NCBI RefSeq assembly: GCF_001906925.1
Contig: NZ_MRWQ01000008.1
Coordinates: 124,001 to 188,000, forward strand
Origin: Domibacillus mangrovi
GTDB lineage: Bacteria; Bacillota; Bacilli; Bacillales; Domibacillaceae
DNA length: 64,000 nucleotides
Reading direction: 5' to 3'
Under the pieces are notes generated by a model. It made no database searches. It saw only the letters and a program-made list of their open reading frames with translations, and was not told where the DNA came from. This document shows positions 15,614-24,381 of this stretch, piece after piece; positions within the stretch are counted from its first letter, which is position 1, and each line of letters begins with the position of its first letter. Made by a program: the position numbers and the translations under genes.

Positions 15614-17802
15614 ATCGTGAAATCAAATCCTTTCGCCGTTGAGATTTCCTTTTGTTTTGTCATTACTGATTCCTGTTCTTTCACTTGAAATTCGCTAAAC
15701 TGAACTAAGCCGACGCGGTAGCCGATATCAGCAAGACGCTCTTTTAAAACGACGGTGAGCGGCTCCATTTTTTCTTGAAAACCGGCTTTATCATTTTGTA
15801 CTTTAATGGATAAGTTTTTATCAGCTGATGATATCGTAATGCCGACCGGTCCTAGTTTCTTTGTTTCGAATAAAAAGTAGACGGAGCAATTCTCCCAATC
15901 TACTTGATCGCCGCCGTTTTTAGACCGGATAAACACATTCACATTTTCAGACTGGCCACCGAGTAAAAACGGCAATGACATCATCATCGACTGCAAGCCA
16001 GGATCGGCTTTGCTTAACAACTGCTGGCCTGTTAACGTCGCCTGCATCTGTTCTGGTTTCCCATCTGCCGCTTGCTGATGCATCTGACTTAAAAGAGCTT
16101 GCTTAACAGATGGAGGCCTATCTGCTGTTTCTCTTGAGACAAGCCCCGCTGCTTGCTCGTGTTCGTAAGTAAATCCAGCTGCTCGAACGAGCTCAAATGC
16201 GTTACGAGCCGTCGGTGTATCGTATAATCCAGCCATTGCACCGGCCAAAACGCGTGGTGCCGTGTCCGTTGCTTCCTGTGTGATCATATGCATGACGCGG
16301 GAATCGGTCGGTTTAAATGTTACTTTTTCGATCAGTGCTTTTACTTCTGCCGTGATGCGGGCCGCTTGCTGTGTATCTCCTTTGGCGAGCAGTTTGCGCG
16401 CTTCCGCCAGCTGACCGGACGCCTGCATAAGCTGTTTTTCCGTTTTCATATCCGTATACAACATAAAATCGCTTTTTAAAATCGCATGATCAAGCGTTTT
16501 AATCGCTGTTTCGATCACCGGCTGAGCCAGCTTTGGTGCTTTTTGCGCCATCAACAGTTCCGTCGTCTGCAAATTGCGTGTAATGTCCCGCTTGAACTGC
16601 TTGAAATCGATCGCAGACTGTGACATTTTTTCAGTAATTCGTGTGACAAGTACATCTTTTGCGGCCGGCGGTACGTGTACGAATAATTCATCAGGAATAA
16701 CCGGTGCCGTCTGGTTAACCGGCGGCGGGATAAGTGGTTCGATCGCTTTCATAAGCTCGCCCCGTGCAGCCATTTCTTTGCCCGAAGTATAGAGAGCTTC
16801 TGCTTTTTCAAGCGAGGGCTTCAATTCTGGCATTTTGTCTTTTATGTAGGTAAGAACACGTTCAAATGATGGTTCTTTCTGAATCATGTGTGCTGTTTTT
16901 TGAGCAGGACCGGGTTCTGTTTGATCCGTTTCCAAAATCTTGATTCCAGATTCAGGAAGTGCTGCTGCCAGTTTAGCCATCGCCATATTAGCGAGCTGAA
17001 TGGCTTCCGCGAGCGGCTTCATGGCGGCCGCACGATTACCTGCAAATAGTGTACGGATGACTTTGACAATGTCCTGTACAGGCGCATTTGTTTCTACTTT
17101 TCGGGCAAGCTCCATTAAAAGCGTGTTCGTCGGATTCTGTTTTAATAATGTTTGAATAGCTTCAGTAAGCTTTTGTTTTGCGGCTTGATTCAGCATCTCC
17201 GATTGGGCGGCGGTGGCCCACTCAATCAGCTTGGCGACCGGAATGTTGTGTGTTTTGGCCATTTGCTCCAGCGCGGAGACCGTTTCAGCTGTTGTTCCTT
17301 TTTGTTTTACTAGAACTTCCATTTGCTTGACGACCTCAGCTGGCAGTTCAGCCGATTTGATTACGTTTATCGCTTCCTGCGTCCGGCCAAGCTGAAGTGC
17401 TTTTTCGATCGCTGCGCGTGTATTTTCTGGAAAAGGTATACCGGATTGTTTCAGCCATTCCGCCGCTTCTTTGCCAAACGGTACGCCAGTGAGTGCGGCG
17501 TGAACTGCTTTTAGTTTCACTTCACTCGGCATAATCCCTTTTTCAGCGATCGCTTTAACGGTTGCCAACTTTTCTGTTTCAGTACCAGATGCCGTTTTCA
17601 TAAATGCGTTGACAGCTTGCGTCGCTTCTTTCGTGAGCGTCATGCCCCGCTCCGAGAATACAGCTGCTTCTGGGGGCTGCTTCGTTGTATTCGGTGTAGT
17701 CGCTCTATTTGAATGAGCGGTCTCTGCTGTCGGTACCGTGCTTTCTCCTTGAACCAGGGCGTCGGTTGTTTGGATCGGCATGGCGTTTGGCTGAATTTTC
17801 AT
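15610..17802 (-). CDS. Large YlqG-like protein with a FliK-type C-terminal domain
   Basis: About 730 residues, Ala/Lys/Glu/Thr-rich and mostly helical without membrane segments. Positions about 600-710 (SVYFLFETKKLGPVGITIS ... LTVVLKERLADIGY) resemble the C-terminal domain of hook-length control protein FliK. It sits ahead of ylqH like B. subtilis ylqG (about 520 residues). Start chosen at ATG 17802 (MKIQPNAMPIQTT) with AAGGAG upstream; the frame extends 10 codons further without a ribosome site. A role in flagellar export or substrate switching is inferred from domain and neighbours. Confidence 0.7.
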   Translation of the reverse strand: MKIQPNAMPIQTTDALVQGESTVPTAETAHSNRATTPNTTKQPPEAAVFSERGMTLTKEATQAVNAFMKTASGTETEKLATVKAIAEKGIMPSEVKLKAVHAALTGVPFGKEAAEWLKQSGIPFPENTRAAIEKALQLGRTQEAINVIKSAELPAEVVKQMEVLVKQKGTTAETVSALEQMAKTHNIPVAKLIEWATAAQSEMLNQAAKQKLTEAIQTLLKQNPTNTLLMELARKVETNAPVQDIVKVIRTLFAGNRAAAMKPLAEAIQLANMAMAKLAAALPESGIKILETDQTEPGPAQKTAHMIQKEPSFERVLTYIKDKMPELKPSLEKAEALYTSGKEMAARGELMKAIEPLIPPPVNQTAPVIPDELFVHVPPAAKDVLVTRITEKMSQSAIDFKQFKRDITRNLQTTELLMAQKAPKLAQPVIETAIKTLDHAILKSDFMLYTDMKTEKQLMQASGQLAEARKLLAKGDTQQAARITAEVKALIEKVTFKPTDSRVMHMITQEATDTAPRVLAGAMAGLYDTPTARNAFELVRAAGFTYEHEQAAGLVSRETADRPPSVKQALLSQMHQQAADGKPEQMQATLTGQQLLSKADPGLQSMMMSLPFLLGGQSENVNVFIRSKNGGDQVDWENCSVYFLFETKKLGPVGITISSADKNLSIKVQNDKAGFQEKMEPLTVVLKERLADIGYRVGLVQFSEFQVKEQESVMTKQKEISTAKGFDFTI

Positions 17803-17871
17803 CGTGGTGTCTCCTTCCCTAATCTTGTACATAAAGAAAGATCGCCCGGAATGGTATCTGGGGCGATCCGG

Positions 17872-18141
17872 TTACTTCTGTCCGTAGAAGTCGAGCATCG
17901 CTTTCGCGGTCGCTTGAGCATCCGTTTTATATGTGCCATTTGCGATTTGCTCTTTCAGAATCGTGATTTTTTCGCGGCGTTCAGCTAGTAATTGTGTTGA
18001 GCCTTGCATTTCTTTAGCTGCTTTTGAAATTTCTAGTTTGTCTCTCGCTGCTCCGCTGGCGGCTTTCATCTCGTCCGCTTTTTTCAGTTGCTTCTGATAC
18101 GGATTGATCCCTTGAATGCCGGGTGTTTGATTAATTTTCAT
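17872..18141 (-). CDS. flgM: Anti-sigma-D factor FlgM
   Basis: An 89-residue negative regulator that holds sigma-D until the hook-basal body is complete. It begins MKINQTPGIQGINPYQKQ and carries the C-terminal helices DKLEISKAAKEMQ and REKITILKEQIANGTYKTDAQATAKAML that contact sigma-D. A perfect sigma-D promoter precedes it, giving the usual feedback loop. In B. subtilis flgM follows yvyF directly; here a divergently oriented NERD gene separates them. Confidence 0.95.
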   Translation of the reverse strand: MKINQTPGIQGINPYQKQLKKADEMKAASGAARDKLEISKAAKEMQGSTQLLAERREKITILKEQIANGTYKTDAQATAKAMLDFYGQK

Positions 18142-18180
18142 CTCGTATCCCCGCTTTCCAGTTTCTATGTGGTGCTCTTT

Positions 18181-18207
18181 ATATCGGCAAGACAGTGTAA
18201 ATGTTTA
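18181..18207 (-). promoter_or_regulatory. Sigma-D promoter of flgM
   Basis: TAAA (18204-18207), 15-bp spacer, GCCGATAT (18181-18188): exact consensus, ending about 40 bases before the flgM start codon. Confidence 0.92.
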
Positions 18208-18291
18208 ATGGGGAATTTTTCGTGGTTTTGCAGAAGGACATTTGGCAGATAGCATCGAATAGTACCTGCAGTATGAGTGAAAGGAGTTTTT

Positions 18292-19254
18292 ATGTCAATC
18301 ATTAAAAAGGTGGAAAAGCCGTTGTATTTACTGAAGCTGGAGGCTTTGCTAGGTAGGCTGCCGAATCATCATCCAAAACGGGCGATAGTGATTGAGGAGG
18401 CGGCAAAAGTAACAGCTGGGTTTCGCGGCGAGCAGTCCATCGAATATTCGCTCAAAGAAGTACAGCATCAAGTATCGATTTTTAACGATTTACGCCTTCA
18501 AAGTTCTTCTGGTTCATTCTTTCAATTGGATTTCCTCATCTTGACCCCTTATTTCATCGCTTTAATTGAATCCAAAAATTATATCGGTGCTATTCGTATT
18601 CAAACGGATCACCGGCAAATGATCCGAACGTTTGAGGGCAAAGAAACTGTTTTTCCGGATGCTGTCTTGCAGTTGCGGAGGCAGACACGGCACTTAACCG
18701 ACTGGATGCATGATCATTCTATTGTCCCCATTCCGATTCCTTCGTTTGTGGGGATTGCTAACCCGACAACGCGTTTTGATGTTTCACCGCCGCATCCCGA
18801 CTACTTACACCGATTCATTCGAGCCATTGAACTTCCCGATACAATACATTCACTTTTGCAAAAAAACAAAACAGTATTTTTAAAAGCAGATCAGCTACGA
18901 AAATTCGAACGGATGCTGCTGAAAAATCATGTGGTGTATGACCCTGATCTTTTAGCTAAATTTAAAATAGAGGAATCATCGCTCTTAAAAGGAGTACAGT
19001 GTCCGAATTGTGCTCAGTTTTCAATGGAACGAATGAGTCAAAGATGGCACTGTCCAGCATGTAATGCTTTTTCAAAAGAAGCGCACATTCAAGCCATTCA
19101 GGATTACGCTTATTTGATCAAACCAACAGCATCGAGTGTTGAAATTGCCCGGTTTTTAATGCTGGATTCGAGATTTACAGCATACCGAATGCTCATATCG
19201 ATGAATTTAAAAACTAGTGGTGGTCCAAAAAACCGAATTTATTATTTGCGATAA
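18292..19254 (+). CDS. NERD (nuclease-related) domain protein with C-terminal zinc ribbon
   Basis: About 320 residues. The NERD fold is shown by FRGEQSIEYSL, QLDFLIL and IALIESKNY (the D ... ExK pattern of restriction-type nucleases). Near residues 233-255 there is a CPNC-x16-CPAC zinc ribbon, then a short helical end. No membrane segment. Start ATG 18292 follows AAAGGAG; the GTG at 18277 includes that site. It is oriented against the flagellar/com genes and followed by three 40-bp repeats, suggesting an inserted accessory gene. Substrate unknown. Confidence 0.85.
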   Translation: MSIIKKVEKPLYLLKLEALLGRLPNHHPKRAIVIEEAAKVTAGFRGEQSIEYSLKEVQHQVSIFNDLRLQSSSGSFFQLDFLILTPYFIALIESKNYIGAIRIQTDHRQMIRTFEGKETVFPDAVLQLRRQTRHLTDWMHDHSIVPIPIPSFVGIANPTTRFDVSPPHPDYLHRFIRAIELPDTIHSLLQKNKTVFLKADQLRKFERMLLKNHVVYDPDLLAKFKIEESSLLKGVQCPNCAQFSMERMSQRWHCPACNAFSKEAHIQAIQDYAYLIKPTASSVEIARFLMLDSRFTAYRMLISMNLKTSGGPKNRIYYLR

Positions 19255-19260
19255 AAATGC

Positions 19261-19370
19261 GCACTTATTTTTGTGGGTTCGCTCACAAATCACAGAAGTC
19301 GCACCTATTTCAGCCGATTCGCTCACATTCACACAATGCCGCACCTATTTCACTACATTCGCTCACAACC
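19261..19370 (+). repeat. Three tandem 40-bp repeat units
   Basis: GCAC-TATTT starts at 19261, 19301 and 19341, exactly 40 bp apart. Each unit has GCAC(C/T)TATTT, about 8 variable bases, ATTCGCTCACA-like sequence, then about 12 variable bases. Same family as 7286-7352 and 8755-8806. No ORF crosses it. Confidence 0.85.
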
Positions 19371-19386
19371 ATCTCCCGCCAACAGC

Positions 19387-19411
19387 AAAAACCCGCCACT
19401 CGGCGGGTTTT
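19387..19411 (-). terminator. Terminator of the comF/yvyF unit
   Basis: AAAACCCGCC-GAGT-GGCGGGTTTTT on the minus strand, overlapping the end of yvyF. Confidence 0.85.
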
Positions 19412-19820
19412 AGTCTTTTTTCGTATAGTATGTTTGCTGGCTCTGTTCTTGTTTTATACGGCTAAATTCCTGTGCACGTTCGTGGAGCTTCAGGTCTTGA
19501 TCAATTTCTGTAATGCATTTTGCGCATAGCTTGCCTTTTTGAATAATCGCGCCGCAGCGGTCACACGGATAACCTAAGTTTGGAAATTGGGCAGCTTGAA
19601 GTCGGCCTTTTCTGACCCACCTTTGAATGATTTCTTCCGTTACACCGGTCACTTCCACAATCCGTTCCATCGTCGCAGCACGATTTTCTCTTTTTCGTAA
19701 AAATGCATATACTTTTTGGTACAATTCTTCTTCTACGCGCGAGCATTTCGGACATACTTCACGAAACGCATTTTTTGCATACAAATCTCCGCATCGCGGG
19801 CAATCAATGACCTCATTCAT
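19410..19820 (-). CDS. yvyF: Flagellar operon protein YvyF (TIGR03826-like)
   Basis: About 136 residues. It has an N-terminal zinc knuckle (CPRCGDLY, CPKC), a central helix-turn-helix-like stretch (RIVEVTGVTEEIIQRWVRKGRL) and a second pair (CDRCGAII, CAKC). This zinc-HTH-zinc layout is typical of YvyF, found between comF and flgM genes. It may act as a regulator, though none is proven to my knowledge. Start ATG 19820 is preferred for its GAGGTGA site; GTG 19829 overlaps the site. Confidence 0.9.
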   Translation of the reverse strand: MNEVIDCPRCGDLYAKNAFREVCPKCSRVEEELYQKVYAFLRKRENRAATMERIVEVTGVTEEIIQRWVRKGRLQAAQFPNLGYPCDRCGAIIQKGKLCAKCITEIDQDLKLHERAQEFSRIKQEQSQQTYYTKKD

Positions 19821-19878
19821 GCCGTTCACCTCTTGTTTCTCTCAATTAGTTCTATTTTCATAGGGAACGACGAAATTG

Positions 19879-20541
19879 TCAAGAACCGCTTCTGGCGATC
19901 GTGATCGATTTGACCGACGATGCTCCTGCTTCCATCAGTGCTTTTGCAACAAGCCGAATCGTCGCGCCTGTCGTATAAATATCGTCAATGACAAGTACTG
20001 ATTTCCCTTGTGCATCCCCAATCGGATAAAACGTCTGAGGCGCATTCACTCGCTCCAACCGCGACTTTTTTGACTGTTTATCCGATTCCAACCGGCTAAT
20101 GAGCGATACATGCGCAAGACCAGCCGATTCAATGAGTGCTTCTGATTGATTAAACCGCCGTTCCGCAAGCCTTGTCGGCGGCAAAGGGACGGCACAGATT
20201 AGATCACACGACGCCGCTAATGCCATCTGCCGCACATCATCCGCAAAAATCGACGCAAGCACATAGTCACCACGATACTTAAACCGAGCAATGAGCGACT
20301 GCATTGCTTCATTGTATAAATAAATCGATTGATTGCTCACAAACGCACGCTCCCCCCACCTTTCACAATCCGAACACATGCCAGTCTCCTTCATTGGCCG
20401 CGAACATAGAGAACACGATGGTCCAGTTATTTTCACAAGCCTCTCCAAACACTTTGGGCAAAGGTGAGGGGCTTTCGCTCCAAAAAAAGGGAGCCAAGAT
20501 TCAATTTCCGTCTCATTTTCGCAAAGCAGACAAAGCTTCAT
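19879..20541 (-). CDS. comFC: ComFC, phosphoribosyltransferase-like competence protein
   Basis: A 220-residue protein needed for DNA uptake-related steps in competent Bacillus. The N-terminal zinc-binding part holds paired cysteines (CLLCENE, CPKC, CSLC, CSDC). The C-terminal PRTase fold has VLVIDDIYTTGATI, the PRPP-binding signature. It overlaps comFA by four bases. The small comFB gene that sits between comFA and comFC in B. subtilis is absent. Confidence 0.95.
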   Translation of the reverse strand: MKLCLLCENETEIESWLPFFGAKAPHLCPKCLERLVKITGPSCSLCSRPMKETGMCSDCERWGERAFVSNQSIYLYNEAMQSLIARFKYRGDYVLASIFADDVRQMALAASCDLICAVPLPPTRLAERRFNQSEALIESAGLAHVSLISRLESDKQSKKSRLERVNAPQTFYPIGDAQGKSVLVIDDIYTTGATIRLVAKALMEAGASSVKSITIARSGS

Positions 20542-21863
20542 CTATCAATGAGCCCCCTTTCGATTCCAAGTCTGTTCATCTCATTGATTTGCCGGATCGC
20601 TTTCATCATCGCATCCGTTTTTCCGTAATGAAATAGACGGATATCACCCGTTGGATAATCTGCACTACGTCCGGCCCGGCCCGCCATTTGAACGAGTGCA
20701 CTTTCCGTAAAGACCTCATCTTCTGCACCAATCACAGCGATATCAATACCAGGAAATGTAACGCCACGCTCAAGAATCGTCGTCGACAGCAAAACCGGAA
20801 TCTCCTGCCGGCGCATCGATGCGACTTTTTCTTTTCGAAGCGGATCAGCCGCATGGACGCTTTCAATTCGCGGATCCATTTCTTTAAAAATCGGCAATGC
20901 TTTCTCCATCGTGTCAATATGCGGATAAAAAAGAAGCAGACGATGTCCTTCCTTTACTTTAGCTTTTGCCCATAAAAGAACATTTTTCGGTACCGTGGTT
21001 TTTTTCCAGTTGCCGCACCATTCTGTTTTTGGCACTGGGAGCGGGCGTCGATGATAACGGGCTGGAATAAGTGTCGCCTCGCGTTTGCCCGTTTTTACTT
21101 CGGACTGCCATTCTGCATGTGGAGTTGCTGTTAAATAAATAAGGGACGATTCAGGCTTTCTTGCTTTTTGAACAGCAAATTGCAACGATCGATCAAATGT
21201 GTACGGATAAGCATCGACTTCATCGACAATTAAGACGTCGAATGCATGATAAAAGCGGTACAGCTGATGAGTAGTGGAAATGACGAGTGGACTATATGTG
21301 TTGCGATCGGGGCTGCCGCCATACAAGACGGCAGGCGGTGTGTCTGGGAAAACAGCCGCGAGACGCGGTGCGAGTTCGCGCACGACGTCAGATCTCGGCG
21401 CAGCAATGCAAACGCGCTTGCCAGCAGAAAGGGCTGATGCGATTCCTTGAAATAATACTTCTGTTTTACCGGCTCCCGCTACCGCCCATACGAGATGTTC
21501 CCTTGAATAGCATATAGCACGTTCGACGTTACGAGAGGCAACCTTTTGACCGGCAGATAGAGTGCCTGTCCAGTGCAATGTTCCTGCGTTTTCATGATGT
21601 TTAGGCGATGGACCATTCCATGTGTAAAGGGTTGTGCATGATGAGATTTTGCCCATTTCGATGCAATTGCGGCAATATGTGCATAGGTTGCCGCATCGGG
21701 CACAGGGGTGAGAGGCGAAGTTCGTCGTATTGTTGCAACGGTTGCAGCGTGGCTTTCCGCCATTAAAGTGAATAGCGGGACGGGTGGCAATGTGTTCGTC
21801 CGGGAGAGTCTTGAATTCTTCGTCAATGAGTTCTCTTCCAGCAAAAAATGAAGCATATGTCAT
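20538..21863 (-). CDS. comFA: ComFA, ATP-dependent competence DNA translocase
   Basis: A 441-residue DEAD-box-like helicase that drives single-stranded DNA import. A four-cysteine zinc cluster comes first (CNRCNN, CARCGN, CTYCRNC), then Walker A AGAGKTE (about residue 131), DEVD (Walker B), YLTATP (motif III) and the C-terminal helicase part ending in QMAGRAGRS. It heads a comFA-comFC pair. No clear ComK box could be found by eye upstream. Confidence 0.95.
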   Translation of the reverse strand: MTYASFFAGRELIDEEFKTLPDEHIATRPAIHFNGGKPRCNRCNNTTNFASHPCARCGNLCTYCRNCIEMGKISSCTTLYTWNGPSPKHHENAGTLHWTGTLSAGQKVASRNVERAICYSREHLVWAVAGAGKTEVLFQGIASALSAGKRVCIAAPRSDVVRELAPRLAAVFPDTPPAVLYGGSPDRNTYSPLVISTTHQLYRFYHAFDVLIVDEVDAYPYTFDRSLQFAVQKARKPESSLIYLTATPHAEWQSEVKTGKREATLIPARYHRRPLPVPKTEWCGNWKKTTVPKNVLLWAKAKVKEGHRLLLFYPHIDTMEKALPIFKEMDPRIESVHAADPLRKEKVASMRRQEIPVLLSTTILERGVTFPGIDIAVIGAEDEVFTESALVQMAGRAGRSADYPTGDIRLFHYGKTDAMMKAIRQINEMNRLGIERGLIDR

Positions 21864-22008
21864 ATGTCACGTCCTTTCGCTAATAGTATACTTTTTTTGC
21901 GGTTTTATAACAATCATTGTCATATTGTCATCTTAATTTAACATAGAGGGTAATTTTACGTATGTTATAATTTAGTTTGTCATATTTATAAGAAAGAAAG
22001 GGGAACCT

Positions 22009-24297
22009 ATGCGAAAAATAGGAGGAAGTCTCGTCGTTTTCCTACTTGTATTTACGTTTACTTTGCAAGTATCGGCACAGACTTTCAGTGATGTTTCAAA
22101 CCACTGGGCAAAATCAGAAATCGAATCATTAACGGACGAAGGTGTCATTTTAGGATATGAGGACGGAACATTCAAGCCAGATGCACAAGTAACGAGAGGT
22201 CAGTTTTTGGCGTATCTTGTGCGTGCGCTTGATTTACCAGCAGGCAATTCAGCGTTTCCAGATGTTCCAACCGGCAGCCGCCTTTATCCTGACATTGCCG
22301 CCGCCAAAAAAGCCGGGCTTATTCTCGGGAATGCGGACGGCCTAGCTAAAGCAAACGAACCTGTCACTCGATCAGATGTCGCCGTTATGCTTGACCGGGC
22401 AATGCAGCTAAAAGGCGACTATAAGAAGCGTGCACCGCTTACCTTTACAGATGCTGCTAAAATCGGACAGTACGCCTATGGTGCAGTAGAACGGATGACG
22501 TTTTATAACTTGATCCGGGGAACAGCAGACAACAAGTTTGAGCCAGCTAAAATCGCGACGCGCGGTGAATCTGCTGTCTTTATTCACCGTCTCATGTCAA
22601 AACTTGATTTACTGGGCAACTCAAAAGATCCCATTGAAATTCCGAAGCCTGCTGATAACCAGGAAGTCGTCATCCCCATTCATGATTATCAGTATGTAAA
22701 AGTGCGCATAAATACGCGCGGCGTTCCGCTTACATACAATAAACAGACGACTGATTCACATGTTTTATCAACGGATACACATTACTACTACCATATGGGG
22801 AATGCGTCCAAGCCACTAGGATCATTGCAAGTTACACTTCGTAAACTCGATAATGGAGATACCTTTATTTTCACGAAGTTTCTTCATAATGGCGACAATA
22901 CATATTCTGCCTCTGTCATTATGCCATTCTCGCAATCTGACAATTATTCATTGGCAAAATACGCTTCGCATGGAACGGTTGATCAATCTCATAATTCAAC
23001 GTTCGGTGTTGATAAAACGTCACACCCAACCGGTATTTTATCGGTTAAAAATGGATCAACTGTAACAAATGAAGTGATGATGGGCAAAAATTATATTTCT
23101 GTGCAGCGTCAAACAAATTATGCAAATGGACAGCGCTCTGTTATTCGCGAACTCTCGAGTGAACTAGAAAGCTATAATTTGTACACAGATCAAGCGCGCA
23201 AGCTTGTTACTGCTCATCAAAATGTATCTGTTCAGTCAAAAGCAATCTCAGAAACGTGGGCACTTGTATCTGAAAAACCATTGTTTGCAAATGCGACAAA
23301 CCGAAATGACTGGTTTAAGAGAACGATTCTTGAGTATGGATCAATCAATAACTGGCTGACAGCGGATGGCGCATATACGAAGCTGCCTTGGTCAATCGAG
23401 CCTGGATACAAAATGGGCTATGGCCGAAATATTGGCCGCTTGCAAGGTGGGATTTATTTAACAGCGTATAATGGAAATAAAGAACGCTATTTCCGCGACT
23501 TAGTCATAAATGCAGTAGCCGATCTGGACGTCTTCTCCGGTGGTGCTATTACAGCAGGAAAAAGCCCCATTTTCAAAACAGAATATACGAGTACGTGGCT
23601 GAAAAATACGTATGGCACAACGGCTCCTTATATCGATACGCGTCACAACGAAAATGCGGCCTTGTTTTTGAAAAACACAGCGGAAGCACTTGCCGTATCA
23701 AAGCTTGCAGATGCGAATTTGCGCTATGCAGACTTTCTAGTAAATCAGAAAAGTCTTGGCAACACGATTGCGGTAACCCCAACAAGTTATTTAATTGCGG
23801 ATTATTACGCAACCGGCAGCAAGAAAACACACGTATCTCTTAATCACGCACTTGGTGAAATGAGATTTTTACTAAATACGTATAAACAGACAGGCAACGC
23901 TGACTATTTAAAAACAGCGCGTGAATTAAAAGCAGGCATCGAAAACTTGCATCCGAAATGGATTCGCGCAAGTGGTGATCTCTGGTACCAAATTAACGGG
24001 TCGCTCGTATTCTCCGGTAATGACTATGATTGGCTGACATTGATGGATTTACTGTTAAGTCAAAATGCATTTGTTGAAAGCGGAATTGAACGAAGTACGA
24101 TTTTTGATGAGATGATTCGTTCCAAAACGAAATACTTAGTCGATCATAATATAGCGATCAAGGGACAAATTATTTTATTGTTGCAAGAACAAGGCTTTGG
24201 TGACCTTGTTAAAAATACATCAGCAGCAGACGCCTCTTCACCGAAACTTAATGAAGAGGACCTGCCAAAAGATACGCTTGATTTATTAGCTGAATGA
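22009..24297 (+). CDS. SLH-domain cell-surface protein with large C-terminal region
   Basis: A 762-residue secreted protein. Signal peptide (VVFLLVFTFTLQVSA) is followed by three SLH repeats at about residues 25-200 (FSDVSNHWAKSEI, FPDVPTGSRLYPDI, FTDAAKIGQYAYGAV), which bind pyruvylated wall polymer. The rest has a beta-rich part, then a helical part from about residue 460 that looks like an alpha/alpha toroid, reminiscent of the glucuronyl C5-epimerase C-domain (weak resemblance). An extended -10 (TGTTATAAT, 21963-21971) lies upstream. Possible client of the SecA2/SlaP system downstream. Confidence 0.85.
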   Translation: MRKIGGSLVVFLLVFTFTLQVSAQTFSDVSNHWAKSEIESLTDEGVILGYEDGTFKPDAQVTRGQFLAYLVRALDLPAGNSAFPDVPTGSRLYPDIAAAKKAGLILGNADGLAKANEPVTRSDVAVMLDRAMQLKGDYKKRAPLTFTDAAKIGQYAYGAVERMTFYNLIRGTADNKFEPAKIATRGESAVFIHRLMSKLDLLGNSKDPIEIPKPADNQEVVIPIHDYQYVKVRINTRGVPLTYNKQTTDSHVLSTDTHYYYHMGNASKPLGSLQVTLRKLDNGDTFIFTKFLHNGDNTYSASVIMPFSQSDNYSLAKYASHGTVDQSHNSTFGVDKTSHPTGILSVKNGSTVTNEVMMGKNYISVQRQTNYANGQRSVIRELSSELESYNLYTDQARKLVTAHQNVSVQSKAISETWALVSEKPLFANATNRNDWFKRTILEYGSINNWLTADGAYTKLPWSIEPGYKMGYGRNIGRLQGGIYLTAYNGNKERYFRDLVINAVADLDVFSGGAITAGKSPIFKTEYTSTWLKNTYGTTAPYIDTRHNENAALFLKNTAEALAVSKLADANLRYADFLVNQKSLGNTIAVTPTSYLIADYYATGSKKTHVSLNHALGEMRFLLNTYKQTGNADYLKTARELKAGIENLHPKWIRASGDLWYQINGSLVFSGNDYDWLTLMDLLLSQNAFVESGIERSTIFDEMIRSKTKYLVDHNIAIKGQIILLLQEQGFGDLVKNTSAADASSPKLNEEDLPKDTLDLLAE

Positions 24298-24302
24298 ACG
24301 TA

Positions 24303-24332
24303 AAAGTGCCCCGATCGCTTGGGGCACTTTTT
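24303..24332. terminator. Bidirectional terminator
   Basis: AAAGTGCCCC-GATCGCTT-GGGGCACTTTTTT between the convergent SLH gene and degV. Confidence 0.88.
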
Positions 24333-24381
24333 TATTGAAGAAAAAAAGCTCTCAGAATGGATCGTCTGAGAGGCCTTTCTG

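Noticed and set aside
19261-19370. CRISPR array
   Set aside because: Only three units, conserved blocks interrupted by variable ones, no cas genes nearby, and single units scattered elsewhere.
20538-20541. A hidden comFB gene between comFA and comFC
   Set aside because: The two genes overlap by four bases, so there is no room for comFB.
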